Below, in pieces: positions 52,800-64,000 of a stretch of DNA of 64,000 nt; positions within the stretch are counted from its first letter, which is position 1; every line of letters starts with the position of its first letter. This stretch comes from Lepeophtheirus salmonis (taxonomy: Eukaryota; Arthropoda; Copepoda; Siphonostomatoida; Caligidae). The stretch is taken from NCBI RefSeq assembly GCF_016086655.4, contig NC_052132.2:19408805-19472804 (forward strand). The letters are read 5' to 3'. A program made the translations under genes and the position numbers. The notes under the pieces were generated by a model. The model searched no databases. It saw nothing but the letters and a program-made list of their open reading frames with translations, and was not told where the DNA came from.

Positions 52800-53201
52800 G
52801 TAATTATCAATATCTAATCAAATTATAGGCGGTGAGGTGTTTCCACACCTCAATATATATATTTTTTTATTGTAAAATTAGGTTTCTATGAGTAATTTTT
52901 TTAATTTTTTTTATTGAGGTTTTCATTTGATGTCCACAAATTACATAAGAAGGAAGAAGGATCACGTAAAAAAAATCACACAAATGAAAATTTTAGTTTA
53001 TAATTATCCCTTTCAAAAAAAAAAAAAAAAACCAACCTAAACACTATACACATATTATATATCAAAAACATCTAAATAAAATCCTTCATCATACAGAATT
53101 TAGAAAAAAAAAAACAAGCATATAACTAAAACGAAAATAGGAGCAAATAAGAATAATATAAGTCCACCATTAAAAGAACAAACAGTCTCCATAGTAAGAC
53201 T

Positions 53202-54960
53202 ATTTCTTTTTAAAAGCTTTGTAAGATCTTACAATCCACTTTAAAGAGTCTAAATATTTTGTGGACATCGAAGGGTAATACCTAATAACATCGCCTCTAT
53301 ATTTCCAACCAGATCCAGAGGTGTCAGGAACCATAAAAGAGAAGGTAGCCTAGGTTTCAATATCTGAGATGATAACAAGTCTTATCTCTTCAGCAGCTAA
53401 GGGTTCATAATTTGTAATTTTGCTGGCAATAAGGGCTTTGGAATTTAATAACACTAATCCCAACACCTTCGTCTTTCCTGGAGATCCCTTTCGTTTTGAA
53501 AGCCCAAAAAAAAAACCAGTGCTTTTGTGAATTTTGATTCTTGGGCATCTAGTCCCTTTACATTTAAGGAAATAAATAGTATTAGAATTCGAACACTAGG
53601 ACAATCTACGAAAGTGTGAATGGAGGAATTAAAGTTTTTCCGAAGTCTTTACATGGAACATTATAAAAAATAAGGCCAGCCGAGATTTGAAACTGCGCAA
53701 TAAATTTTTTGTCGTCATAAATATATATTGTAAGGATCTCTCTATTTTTTATCCCAAGATTTCGGGAGATCTAAAATTTTCTCATATCACAGTGACAATA
53801 CTCTGAAAATCTCTCGAATATAACATATTCAAATGCCATGGTGTTGGAAGAATGTGGTTCTTAGCAGTCCTTAAAAGCGGAAAACAAAATTTACCCTTCA
53901 CAAATACCGAATTAGGGTATTTTGGAAGGTTATGAACAGTCAAAATAGATTTATTTATAGCCATACTTTCTAGGCAGCTCGGATCCTCTGTATTATTGAA
54001 AAAATGTTTCTTTCCTACGTTTTGATGGTTTATATCTATGGTAGGGTTCGACTCACACGTTGGCGTGTCCATACCGTAAAACACGATGATCAGTACCCCA
54101 TGAAAATGAGATTTTCTCGACTGATCCGTTTGATAAAATAGTACCCATCATCAGAAGCATGTATAGAGGAGTACCTGATACAGTAACTCTCCATTACAAG
54201 AGGGGATCTTTTGTTATTTTAATTTATAAAATTCTGGTATATCTTGGGATAAAAGAAGATAGTATAGTTAGCCCACTTCCTATAAATTTTTTGGCCTTTT
54301 GAGAGAAGGGAGGCACTTTGAATAAAAAAGGGTCTTCAGCCACGAATTTTTTTCATGAATTGCCTTCTCAGCTAAAGGAGGCAGAGAATGTGCTGTATAT
54401 AAAACCAGGGGGACTATTTCAGCACCATACCATTCAACTCTTGTCAGGAGATTGTATTTCCTTTATTCTCCTACTTTTTTATATACCGAATTACACAGTG
54501 TTGTCCAATTTGTGTAAGTTTGACTGTGTCTGTGCCATTCTATGCCGGAAATTTCAATCCTATTTTTGACATTACAATCTAAAAGTGTAGTCGAAGAGTG
54601 TGGCTTCCAAATCCCTGCTGGGAATGTTTTTCAAAATACTTCAGAAGAACTTCAATTCTTCTAACTAACTGACGTTCATTGTTGGCTTCGACAAATAAAG
54701 TGGCATCTGCATAGATGTCAAGTAAATGTTTAGAATTGCCTATGGAAATTCCAAAGCCCCTATATTTCTTTAGCAGAGATATACAAAATTCTTCAATTGC
54801 GGCAATAAATAACAAAGGTGCTGCTGGACATCTTTGCCTAATAAGCTCACTTACACAACCATCGATCACGATTGTAGATGACCCATTATACAACAAGGCT
54901 CTAATATGATTATTTTTTTGAATTTTGATATTCTTAACGATTGCCAAAATTATCGAAGCA
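53202..54960 (-). mobile_element. non-LTR retrotransposon remnant (RT plus downstream coding region)
   Basis: Read on the minus strand, 54947-54579 encodes RALLYNGSSTIVIDGCVSEL, RQRCPAAPLLFIAAIEEF and LLDIYADATLFV. These are the RT Q-G-C-P-x-x-x-L-L-F and Y-A-D-D boxes, with one Asp codon of Y-A-D-D missing. After frame changes the region goes on with SFSWGTDHRVLRYG, a 100-codon open stretch at 54084-53782 (start MFYGMDTPTC), then SSIHTFVDCPSVR. A final stretch runs to a stop at 53202, including TKYLDSLKWIVRSYKAFKKK. I do not recognise the domain of that downstream part. Same family as 6250-6984. Confidence 0.65.
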
Positions 54961-55219
54961 ATGCTATACCATAATTTTTTTTAAGGAATGGAAGTTCTTT
55001 TAAACTTAATATTTGCAAGTTTATTCCTAATGCATATATCTAAAATGGAAGTTATTAAAACGTCAGTATCTCTATTTATTGTCAAACATTAATTTAATAT
55101 TACTCCAATTAATAAAAATAATCAAAGGCTTTGAAAATTATAGATAATTTATTATTTTATTAAAAAAAAATTACTTTTGAAAAAAGGAGGTGTATCTCAA
55201 TGGTGTAAAAAGAATATTC

Positions 55220-55241
55220 TTTTTTTTTTTTTTTTTTTTTT
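55220..55241. repeat. poly(T) run, 22 bases
   Basis: Uninterrupted T run with no recognisable retroposon body beside it. Confidence 0.88.
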
Positions 55242-58200
55242 GAATAATGAAACACTAAAAAATTTTATTAAGAAGGGGCAAAAAAAAGTTATTTAGATAG
55301 AAAAAAAATTCCCTAATTTTATTTGTTAAGAAATATCAATTCATATTAACATCGTAAAAAAATGAAATATCAGCCGGAAAATTAGAAAAAATATAACTTC
55401 ATCTCACAAGAAAATATTCTTGGAACAGCCATTTAGATAGTAAATAACGACTCTATAGTGCAATCTAAAGAGTGTACTTTTCAGTCGTTTATCACTTTAA
55501 TACTCTTTATTGAATCATCAATCATCACATTATTAAATAAATAATTGAAAAATATAGATTTTCATAAAAGTAATATTTTTTTAAAGTGTAAAGCAATTAA
55601 AGAATGTATTAAAATGTAATTGAACCGTTTTATTAAATTAAGTACTCCATCATTTATTACTAATTACCATTGATTAAATTAATATTTATTATATTTGGCA
55701 CATATAAAAGATTTCATATCATATGAGCAAGTTATCCACTCTTTATCCAATAAAGTATGTAAAGAAAACAGGTATATATTTATTTTTGTAATTTTCAAAT
55801 GCCCTTTTTCCAGTTATTACTTTATTTGATTTCTGAACTTAATTTGACCCTATGTTAAGAATAACTAAAAATACTAAACTTTATTTTAGGGAATGAACAT
55901 ACCCATACATGCAACACTTTTTTTTGAGACAACAGTGTTAAGTTTCACAGTATAAGGTATTTTAAATTATGCAATATGTCAAATAAATTTGTCCGACTCT
56001 TACTAACAAACTCAAATTTAATTGTAATTAAAAAAATATGTAGTCAATGTTCAACAATAAGCACATCAAAAAACAAAAATAAAACATGTATTTGGGTATT
56101 TTGAACAGTTTTTTTCTTTTATGTTATGCATTTAAAACTTGAATGATTATAGAGAATATCATTTTTGATACAATTTTGACTTTGACTTAAAATATTATAC
56201 AATTTTCATACACCAACTATCCAAAAAGTGTTGTATTTTATTAAGTATCTTAAACGTACGTCTAGGCGAAGTTTAGAAGCTGTAGAGTTTTTAATTAATC
56301 AAAAACAGTTGGACGATGGAATCTTATCTTTTGAGGTTTAACAGTAAGTTAATACTTGTATTGTAGCCTTATAAGTTTGAAATGACACAATATTATTATT
56401 TATTGGCTAGCAAAGTTTCCAAACATGAGTAGGATAATTTTTGAATCTAAAAGTCCAGAAAAGGAAGTTGTTCCATGTGTATATTCTATTATTTGTTATA
56501 ATAAATTTAAAATTCATTATTAAATCTATCAATAATTTTGTCGACAAATTTACTCATTTCCATTGCTTACAAACAGATGTGAACATTTTTATATCTGACG
56601 TTCTCAAATGGAGGTGGTATACCATCGTTGTTTTAGTTATAAAGCTCAAAACTTTTTGTTTTATGCGTCACAAATATTTTTGAGCTAAATTTTGATTATT
56701 TATTTATGGAGTGTATTGGAAACATTTGTTTAAAACTAAAAAGATCATTTTTGAAATAATAGCCTCCTATTACTTTTGTGATTATATTTATTTGTTTGTT
56801 TGGTTAAGAGCCAAAAATTAAAAATCTACCTACACGAATAAAAAAACTCACAAAGAATTATGAATGTAAAAACAAATCTAACCAATAAAATATAGATGAA
56901 ATAAAATGTTATTAATATTGAACATTGGCATGCAGAAAACTTTCATAATTACGAAGTTTCTCTCATTTAATGGTAATATTTCCATTTTGCAATTGGTACA
57001 TAATAAAAATATGTTAATAAAAAATATTGGACTTGTTTCCGATAGGTCCAAAAATTCTCTAGTTGACTCTTTAGTCTTATAGTTTGTTGTCATCTTAGAA
57101 GGTAATATCATTCCTTATAGTTAATTTATTTTTATTTTTTACGAGAATACATTACTATGGTTCAAAATCGTCAGAAATAAAAAAAAATCCTACAAAAAAT
57201 TAATGAACAATATTCTCACTGTTTGTTTTTTGAGCACAATATTTTTTTTCAGTCAATTTTTGATACAGTTTGTCTTATAAAAAAGAGTTACTTACTCATT
57301 GGAAAGTATAAAAATAAAATTTATATTATAAGTAACCCCATTGTCAAACAATGATTTTTACATTAAACAAGTACTATTTTTTGTGTTGTTTAACCATCTT
57401 CAAATTGAAGAAAAAAACTATATATCAAAACTATTATAATTTACTAAGAGTTATTTTATATCCCCTTCCAATTCTTGAAAATATATTTAAAATCTTGTTT
57501 GTTCGTACAAATATACACTTAAGGGTAATACTTGTTAGGCAAAAAAAATAAAATTTGAAAAAATTTATCATTTCTTTTTGATAAATTTGGAGTATACATA
57601 TATACTTTATTTTAAAGAAAAAATCAATATTTATTCCTACTTGAAATCAATTTTCATCTGACATGAACATTATTATAGTTCTCTTCAAAAATTAATTAGA
57701 TATTTGGCTGAACTGTGAAATATCATTTTTTTCTTCTAACCTTAATGGTACGTTGGCGGTATAGCCAACTCCCTTCCAAAGGTACGAAAGCCCAATTTAA
57801 TGAGGTAACTTGTATAATATATTCTCCAACGACTGGGAGATTTTAAAAAGACAACAAATGTATTTATATATTGATAGAGCAAATTTGTCAGGATTTTTAC
57901 AGTAAAGTAATATTTGAATGTGTGCTTGATATCTAAGAATCGCGTTACTACTACGTAATTTAAAAGAACAAACCATGCAGCAACGAGCGTGTGTATAAAA
58001 GGGGAGGACGTATATTTAAGATTGTAAATCCTTAGTATTTTGTCATTTCTTCTTCTCATGGCAACCACAACAATGTTTTTTTTCTTCCTCAAGCATTTTA
58101 ATTATTTTTTTTGTCTTGAGGAGAGAACAACTAAGTAGTGAGTAAATAAGTGTTAGAGTACTCATGAAAAACAAAAAATAACAATAATTTGATAAATAAT

Positions 58201-58269
58201 TTTTTTCTATATTATTAAATAAAAATGCTCTTTTGTTGACGCATAATACCTAAAGTACTACTGCAAGTA

Positions 58270-59031
58270 CTGAGTGGTCCATTAAAATCTGACATTTTGA
58301 ATTTTAAACTTCAAAAAGATAAAATTTATAAATTAAAAATAGAATTTGAACAAAATAAATACTAAAAACAGATGTGTGTCTGAGATATCTTAATCATTAA
58401 TGAATCCACCCTTAGCGGCATGATGGCTTCCAGGCGGTGATGTAAGGCCTTGCTCCACATGTTGTCTTCCATCATGATGTTCCAATGCTGGCTGAGCATG
58501 ACATACACCCAAAATTTGTAGTCGATGGGGTTAGCAGGATGACTATAAGGGGTCAAATGTCAAAAAAAAGTTCAAGACTCTTTCAAAGAAAATAAATAAT
58601 TTATTTAACAAACCTCTTTCCCCCACTTTTTTTGATAGATTTATGTTTATACGTTATGGGAAATAACGAGATCTCTTGCTTTGGCCTTCATGGACTTGAG
58701 GGGATTGCCCTGGGTTTTTTTCTGCCACTCCTCCGGGTCCATTTTGTTCTTTTTGACAGAGTCCTTCCTCCTTTCCAACATTTAAGACTTGCTGATGGCT
58801 TTGAAGGTGGTCCAACGCCCAACTGCTTTATTTACGAGAATATAAATTTGTCCATCACGTTCAGGCGAAATTTTCTCGACTTGTACGTAAGCTAAAGAGC
58901 TCAAGTTTATTTTGATTTGTTATTAATTGTTTATACTTTAATATGTATATCGAAATATAAATTAATTTATATCACTCAACCATCAAAAATTATTGAAATA
59001 GTAAATGTTTAGATTTTAATGGACCACCTGG
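58270..59031 (-). mobile_element. internally deleted mariner element with both terminal repeats
   Basis: The left repeat (CTGAGTGGTCCATTAAAATC) and the reverse complement of the right repeat (CCAGGTGGTCCATTAAAATC) agree over about 25 bases with few mismatches, and TA lies outside each end. The minus strand has N-terminal linker remnants, NPLKSMKAKARDLVISHNV (about 58700-58640), and then, with the catalytic middle gone, LTPYSHPANPIDYKFWVYV (third catalytic region, Asp changed) and ALHHRLEAIMPLR. The length of 762 bp against about 1.3 kb for a full mariner implies a large internal deletion. It is non-autonomous. Confidence 0.78.
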
Positions 59032-59200
59032 TATTAAAATTAAAGTACCAAGTTAAAAAACTTCATTATAATAGCAACCCTTCTTAAGAGCATCTATAAA
59101 TAAATAGATGTTATTTTTATTCTGCCGAGTTTGATAGAATTCGCTGTTTATATTCTCTAAAGCATTGCACTCAACCAATTAATGAGTTGGAGTATATATC

Positions 59201-59225
59201 GACTATCCAGACAGTCTGGATAGTC
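59201..59225. repeat. 25-bp perfect palindrome
   Basis: GACTATCCAGAC, a single A, then GTCTGGATAGTC: two perfect 12-bp arms around one base. It is not part of any element I could identify. Confidence 0.9.
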
Positions 59226-61143
59226 TATATTCAAATATCCCCCAGTTCAATCCTCACTAAGAGGAACATGCCAGATAATGAAGACCTAATTTCATGTTTT
59301 CTATCCAATTCTATTTCCGTGTATTTTTCATAATACTGCACTTTTGGGAGCTTCCACTTCATATCTAATTTATGTACTTTATGTACATATTTTACTCCTT
59401 CTTTTGACGTAAAGGAATGCAAAGTTGATCAAAGGAACAAAAAATACAGAAGTAGATTAATGCTCTAAACTTTAAATAATGTTTAATTAAACGATATAAA
59501 TTTCCATTGTATTTGTATTAAAATACTCGAGTTCAGAAGCAACTAAGTTTTTCCCCCAACCATAAAAAAATCATTTTCAAACTTATGGAAAATAAAAGTT
59601 AATAAACACTAAGGTAAAACAAGGCTTTCAAAACGGAGTCTATTGTTTCATTATTAAGATTTTTTTACGTATATTATTAGTGTATGAATACATAAACTTA
59701 GAAATCTATAAGGTATGAAGGTATTTAAGAAAGGAATATAATTTTAGAAGGTCAAGTTCAATTATAATTAAAAAGAAAGTAAAATACTTACGGAATTTAT
59801 TATTCTATTAAAATGTTTAGAAGTTGAAAATTAACGTTTACATCTTCTGAAAATGAAAAAAAAAAAAAAAGATGTAAGATTAATAGTTAGTTTATATTAG
59901 CCCTCTGTTCAGTACTTCAAATCATGAAAGGAGTACTTTCTTTGAGGTTTTAGCCACCCCAACATTATAAATTGAAGTCTTTTTAAAAATAATTTTTATC
60001 TGTCAATAGATTTTTTTTTCTCTATTCCCAGAATTTATTTCAAATATGTTAAAACACTACAAAGATGTTACAGTATTCTACAATAAAATAAAAACATATA
60101 ACACACACACACAAATATTATTAAAATATTCAGGACCTAAGCCTAAAACATCAATATTGGTTTTTTTTATACACAACCGTCAAGATTGTACACGTATGTC
60201 TTGATGGCGAAGGATAAATTATTGTTACACAAAAATCTTTTTTGAACTAGTTCCAGCTGCATATTCAGTGTTTGATAGATGAATAATAAGAATGCATAAA
60301 AAAATTATCTCTAACCTTGATAATTAATTCCAAAATTTATTAATAAATCATAATCCATAACTCATAAGAATTTACAAATAAAGAAAGGTAAAAATATAAT
60401 ATAACAAAGAATATATTTATCACTGGGGCTATAAATACCCAATGGAAGTAATGGAAAGTGAAAATGTTAGAAAAATTGTGATCCCTAACGGAATAATATA
60501 TTAAGATTTTAAAATATTGGAAAAGTTTTCACGACATTATTCAAGAAATGAGACTTTAGTCAATTTTTTTAGAGTATAATTTTCTTAATATTTTATTTTT
60601 CTTTTATTGGTTAAATCAGTCCTTTAAGTTAATTTGATAAATATTTTACTCTTCACAACTTCGGATACATTAATTAAATCCACTCATACTCCATAAATGT
60701 CAGCTTTAATTTATCTCTGAATACATAAAAATATACAAAATCATCAAACTTCAGGTAGAACATGTATTATGTAAATGTTGGCATCTTATTAAAGTTTCAT
60801 TTTGCCTCATACGATACAAAAAAGCTTACAATATTCATGCTTATGAATGTCAAGTTAGAGAAATAAATTTTGCCTTCCTTTGGAAAATAATTTTCCAACG
60901 GAGAGTTTTAAGTCTAAAAAAACCTATATAAGATCAAATCATATGGCTAATACCTTTGAATCAAGTTTATCAGTAATAAAACAGGGAGGAAACTTACACA
61001 CATGTATTATATTGGTTTGAGAGGCTCTGTGTGAAAAAAATAGAGTTGTCTGTTGTTCTTAAGCACCTGTTGCGTTTTAATTTTTTAAATCAGCGGTTAG
61101 ATTTAATAATTAGGGGATCAACTCTTCTTCGTACTGGTCATAC

Positions 61144-61962
61144 TCAAAAGTGGTAGCCAGGCTGACGAGAATGGCTCTTTGGACCATCTATAAAATTAAT
61201 AGGAGGCTCTACTACGACCATAGAGAGAAAGGAGGCTTCGGAAAAAATCCCATCTTTAATGGGGATGCCCAGAAGAAAGCAATCAAAAAGGACCCTAGCA
61301 AGTATCTCCGCGACAATGCCAAGAATATCAACGTTAGTCACATGGCCGTGTTCAGAAATGTAAAAAAATGTTGGTCAGGCAAATTTCCCTTATGGCAACG
61401 TTGTCTTTTAAAAAGATGGGCCCTAATGCACAATAATAAAAAATACTTAGACCTTCTTAGCTAACAACATTGCTTTCTGGGACAAGTGAATGTGGCCACC
61501 ATACAATCAGGATGACATTTCCCTCAACTTTACTTTCTCGCCGCTCAGCGAGGTGAGGTCCTGTAGCATTTGTCACCCGAACTTTGAAGCCATGAAGGCC
61601 TCTTTCGACGAGGGTTTGGCTACCATAGGACCGAACTTCATTTACAATACGTGCAACTCTTTTCGCAAAAGGCGTGTCACCATCTGTGAGGAAATGGCGA
61701 CCAAATAAAATAAATCAATTTTATATAGGCTATTTTTCAGAAAAAGATAAATAAATACAAAAAAAAAATAAAGAGTAAGTAAAGAGCAGAGTATGCGTGT
61801 TTAGAAGCTTATAAGAGCATTGAGCTCAGGTTTTTTTCCCCCTATAACTAATTGTGTATGCTTTAATCTATCGAAATATCAATTAATTTAAATCACTCAA
61901 CCTTCATTAATTAATTATTGAATTAGTAAGTGTTCAGATTTCGATGGACCACTTACTATTCC
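61144..61962 (+). mobile_element. internally deleted mariner element, 3' terminal repeat present
   Basis: The + strand gives TIYKINRRLYY and GKNPIFNGDAQKKAIKKDPS, then KNINVSHMAVFRNVKK (DNA-binding and linker region, 61180-61370). After a short unrelated stretch comes MWPPYNQDDISLNF (third catalytic region, aspartate context altered) and HPNFEAMKASFDEGLATI to RKRRVTICEE (61490-61690). The region with the first two catalytic acids is missing. The end at about 61938-61961 (CAGATTTCGATGGACCACTT) matches the terminal repeat of the copy at 58270-59031. The 5' repeat was not found. Confidence 0.78.
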
Positions 61963-64000
61963 CATAATATATTGCTCCGCATTAAAAAAAAAAGTAAAAA
62001 TAAATAAAAAATAGATATACTAAGTTAATAATGTAAAATGTTTAAGCATTATCTATATCATCATAAGTGTCATTACCAAAAGGTCAAATGTATATAATAT
62101 TTATGCAGATATCCAATGTTTCAAGTCATATAAATACCCATATATCTACACTTCGGTTATTTTTCTTCCTTCCCCAAAAAATATTATATAAAATATAAAA
62201 TCTTAGATATTTGTTACAGATCTTATCCTAAAATGCATAAACATAACCTTAATTGACAGAAATTAACTGATTAAGATAGTTTTTTGATTACTTTTATGAG
62301 TTATAAAGATTTAATTAAATTTTCATCTTTAAGAAAGTCAATTATTTTTAATACCTTCAAAATTATCTTATCACAATTTAATTATAACTGTTAAAGTGAA
62401 TTAATCTACTATCAAACAAACATAAACTCTATAAAGTATTATGACTAAAAAGGAGATCATTTTAATTAGTTTAAAAGTGTCAAACATTGTCTTAAAAGAT
62501 TTAGTTTGAAAGTGTAATTAGTTATGAGTTAAATTTGCAACAATGAAGTTTGCAAAATTAAATGTCCTGGGGTAATGTAGTTTAAAACTCGAATTACTAA
62601 ATCTTTACAGTCCTGTTCGATATCCTGAATACCCGATAAATTGCCTGGATGAAGATGAGAGGAGACTGACTACATCGTACTTCTGTAACATATGCAGCCA
62701 AGTACTTGCTTGTTCTTTTGCTCACTATATATCATCTTGTTCTCCCCCCCCTGTGTAGGTTAAATGTATTGTTACTAGAAAAATCAAAATGTGCGTATTT
62801 TTAAGCTTGCAAAAATATAATTTTGCAAGCAAATTACAAAAAGGAATATACGATTACTTGGATTGAAACATTAAAAACAAGAGTTCCGTGGCACCGTTCA
62901 TTTTATTTCGGCCTACCTAAATCATAAAAGTACCTAACCAAATAGCTACTCTTGAGATTTTTTAAGTACTGTAAGAAATCAGTGAGTAGAGAAGATGTAA
63001 GCATTTTCTCATGCCCTAATTCAAATAACTGAAAACCACTCTTACTTCAATTTGTAAATCATAATTTTTCTTCGGGGTTTTCACTATTCTAACATATAGA
63101 GCCATATTAGGACGACTATCCTTAAAGTAATTTATCTGACTGCATATTCCAGATTAGAGTTTGTATATCTATGAACAATTTGAGCATTTTTAGATTTTTC
63201 TAAAAAAAATATTTGTAGAAGATCAAGTAAATATTACTATCATTTTTAAAATGATAATGAATATAATATTTTGCGTCTTTCGAGCAAACTAAATAGTTTA
63301 AGCTCTATTGGAGGTAAGATTTGTAATTTTTATATTTCAAAGTACAAGGGAAATTTTAATTTACCCATACAAAATTATGGATCAAATAAAAAAACTATTT
63401 TATTTTTTAACCAAGTTAGTGAGGTTGGTAAAAATGAAAACCCCAATAATAAAACTTGTTTAATTTTATGATAAATCTTTAAACGAATAAAACAACTTCA
63501 CTATTTAAATTTTGTATCATTTTTTAAAACCATTCCAACCATTTTGCATTCATAATATTCTTTAAAATAATAATAATTCTGGTAAAAATATAAGGCTGCG
63601 AGACCAAAATAATTCCTTATTTTAATATAATCTTTACAATATGAGTTTGGGGTTTCAACAAGATATAACTTGTTAAAAGTAAATACATATTTATTTGTAA
63701 TTAATTATCCGAATATTGAAATATTAAATAAGTACACATAAGTTTTAAGAAAGTTGCATGTTTTATAAAAAATAATGGTAATAATGTTAGATTTTTATAG
63801 CTACAATATTACGCCGTAGTCCTCAAATCACAAAAAGGAAGAATCCAAGTGCTCTGAAGCAAATATTTAATTAAATTTACAAAATCTCGATTAAAAATTG
63901 AAAAAATACGAATCAATTATTCTAAACAAGGCATCATCAAAATAAATAAAAAAAGTATACATATTATAGGTATGAAGAAGTAATTGGAGTACCGGGTTGT

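Larger units (their letters stand above)
52800..64000 (+). other. intron or 3' flank after exon E
   Basis: Starts with GTAATT and has no recognised acceptor or exon, so it is probably the 5' part of another large intron. It contains a non-LTR retroelement fossil (53202-54960), a perfect palindrome (59201-59225) and two internally deleted mariner copies (58270-59031, 61144-61962). The stretches 54960-58265, 59230-61130 and 61965-64000 show no supportable gene. Confidence 0.55.

Noticed and set aside
57742..58092. 116-codon minus-strand open frame
   Set aside because: No recognisable domain, and the hydrophobic stretches are explained by T-rich codons. It could be part of an unknown repeat, but I cannot support a gene.
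1..64000. CRISPR arrays, bacterial operons, phage or plasmid functions
   Set aside because: No regularly spaced direct repeats, no packed open frames with ribosome binding sites, and clear spliceosomal exons indicate a eukaryotic nuclear segment.
52800..64000. The next exon of the adhesion gene (rest of Ig3)
   Set aside because: I looked for a phase 0 exon with W-Y and a later G-N-Y-S-C-type motif and saw none; it probably lies beyond the window.

Overview
The window looks like an intron-rich, transposon-laden nuclear segment of an animal, most likely an arthropod. The sequence is very AT-rich (roughly three quarters A+T by eye) with no operon-like gene packing. The only host gene I can support is spliced, with consensus GT/AG sites, and encodes immunoglobulin (Ig) domains of the insect/crustacean klingon-lachesin class. 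The many decayed Tc1/mariner copies, in several subfamilies, would fit a parasitic copepod such as the salmon louse. That species guess is inference from general knowledge and was not tested.

Host gene: five exons on the + strand (547-690, 2944-3012, 20685-20806, 49896-50046, 52702-52799) join without a frame break into 194 codons. They cover the end of Ig domain 1, all of Ig2 and the start of Ig3 of a klingon-like neural cell-adhesion protein. Both ends of the gene, including signal peptide, first Ig strands, remainder of Ig3 and C-terminus, lie outside the window or were not found. The introns are about 2.3, 17.7, 29.1 and 2.7 kb, and essentially the whole window is intron of this one gene.

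Intron contents: the large introns and the 3' flank hold fossil mobile elements. Mariner-like transposase remnants of several lineages occur at about 5.9-6.2, 9.5-9.9, 16.5-17.0, 25.6-26.3, 29.8-30.4, 31.8-33.0 (both terminal inverted repeats kept), 35.4-35.8, 39.5-40.3, 50.1-50.3, 58.3-59.0 (both repeats kept, middle deleted) and 61.1-62.0 kb. Two further Tc1/IS630-type elements lie at 37.4-37.8 and 45.0-46.4 kb. A P-element/THAP9-like transposase fossil lies at 21.8-22.6 kb. Two non-LTR reverse-transcriptase fragments of apparently one family lie at 6.25-6.98 and 53.2-54.95 kb. A MITE with TA target sites lies at 36.1-36.4 kb. A dispersed tRNA-derived SINE-like family has four copies, one of them split by the 1.2-kb mariner at 31.8-33.0 kb.

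No transposase here is intact. All are broken by stops, frameshifts or deletions, so none should be autonomous. I found no convincing tRNA, rRNA, CRISPR array, operon or bacterial feature. I also found no clearly new biological system. The most informative structures are the klingon-like exon chain, the nested mariner-in-SINE and the internally deleted mariner copies.
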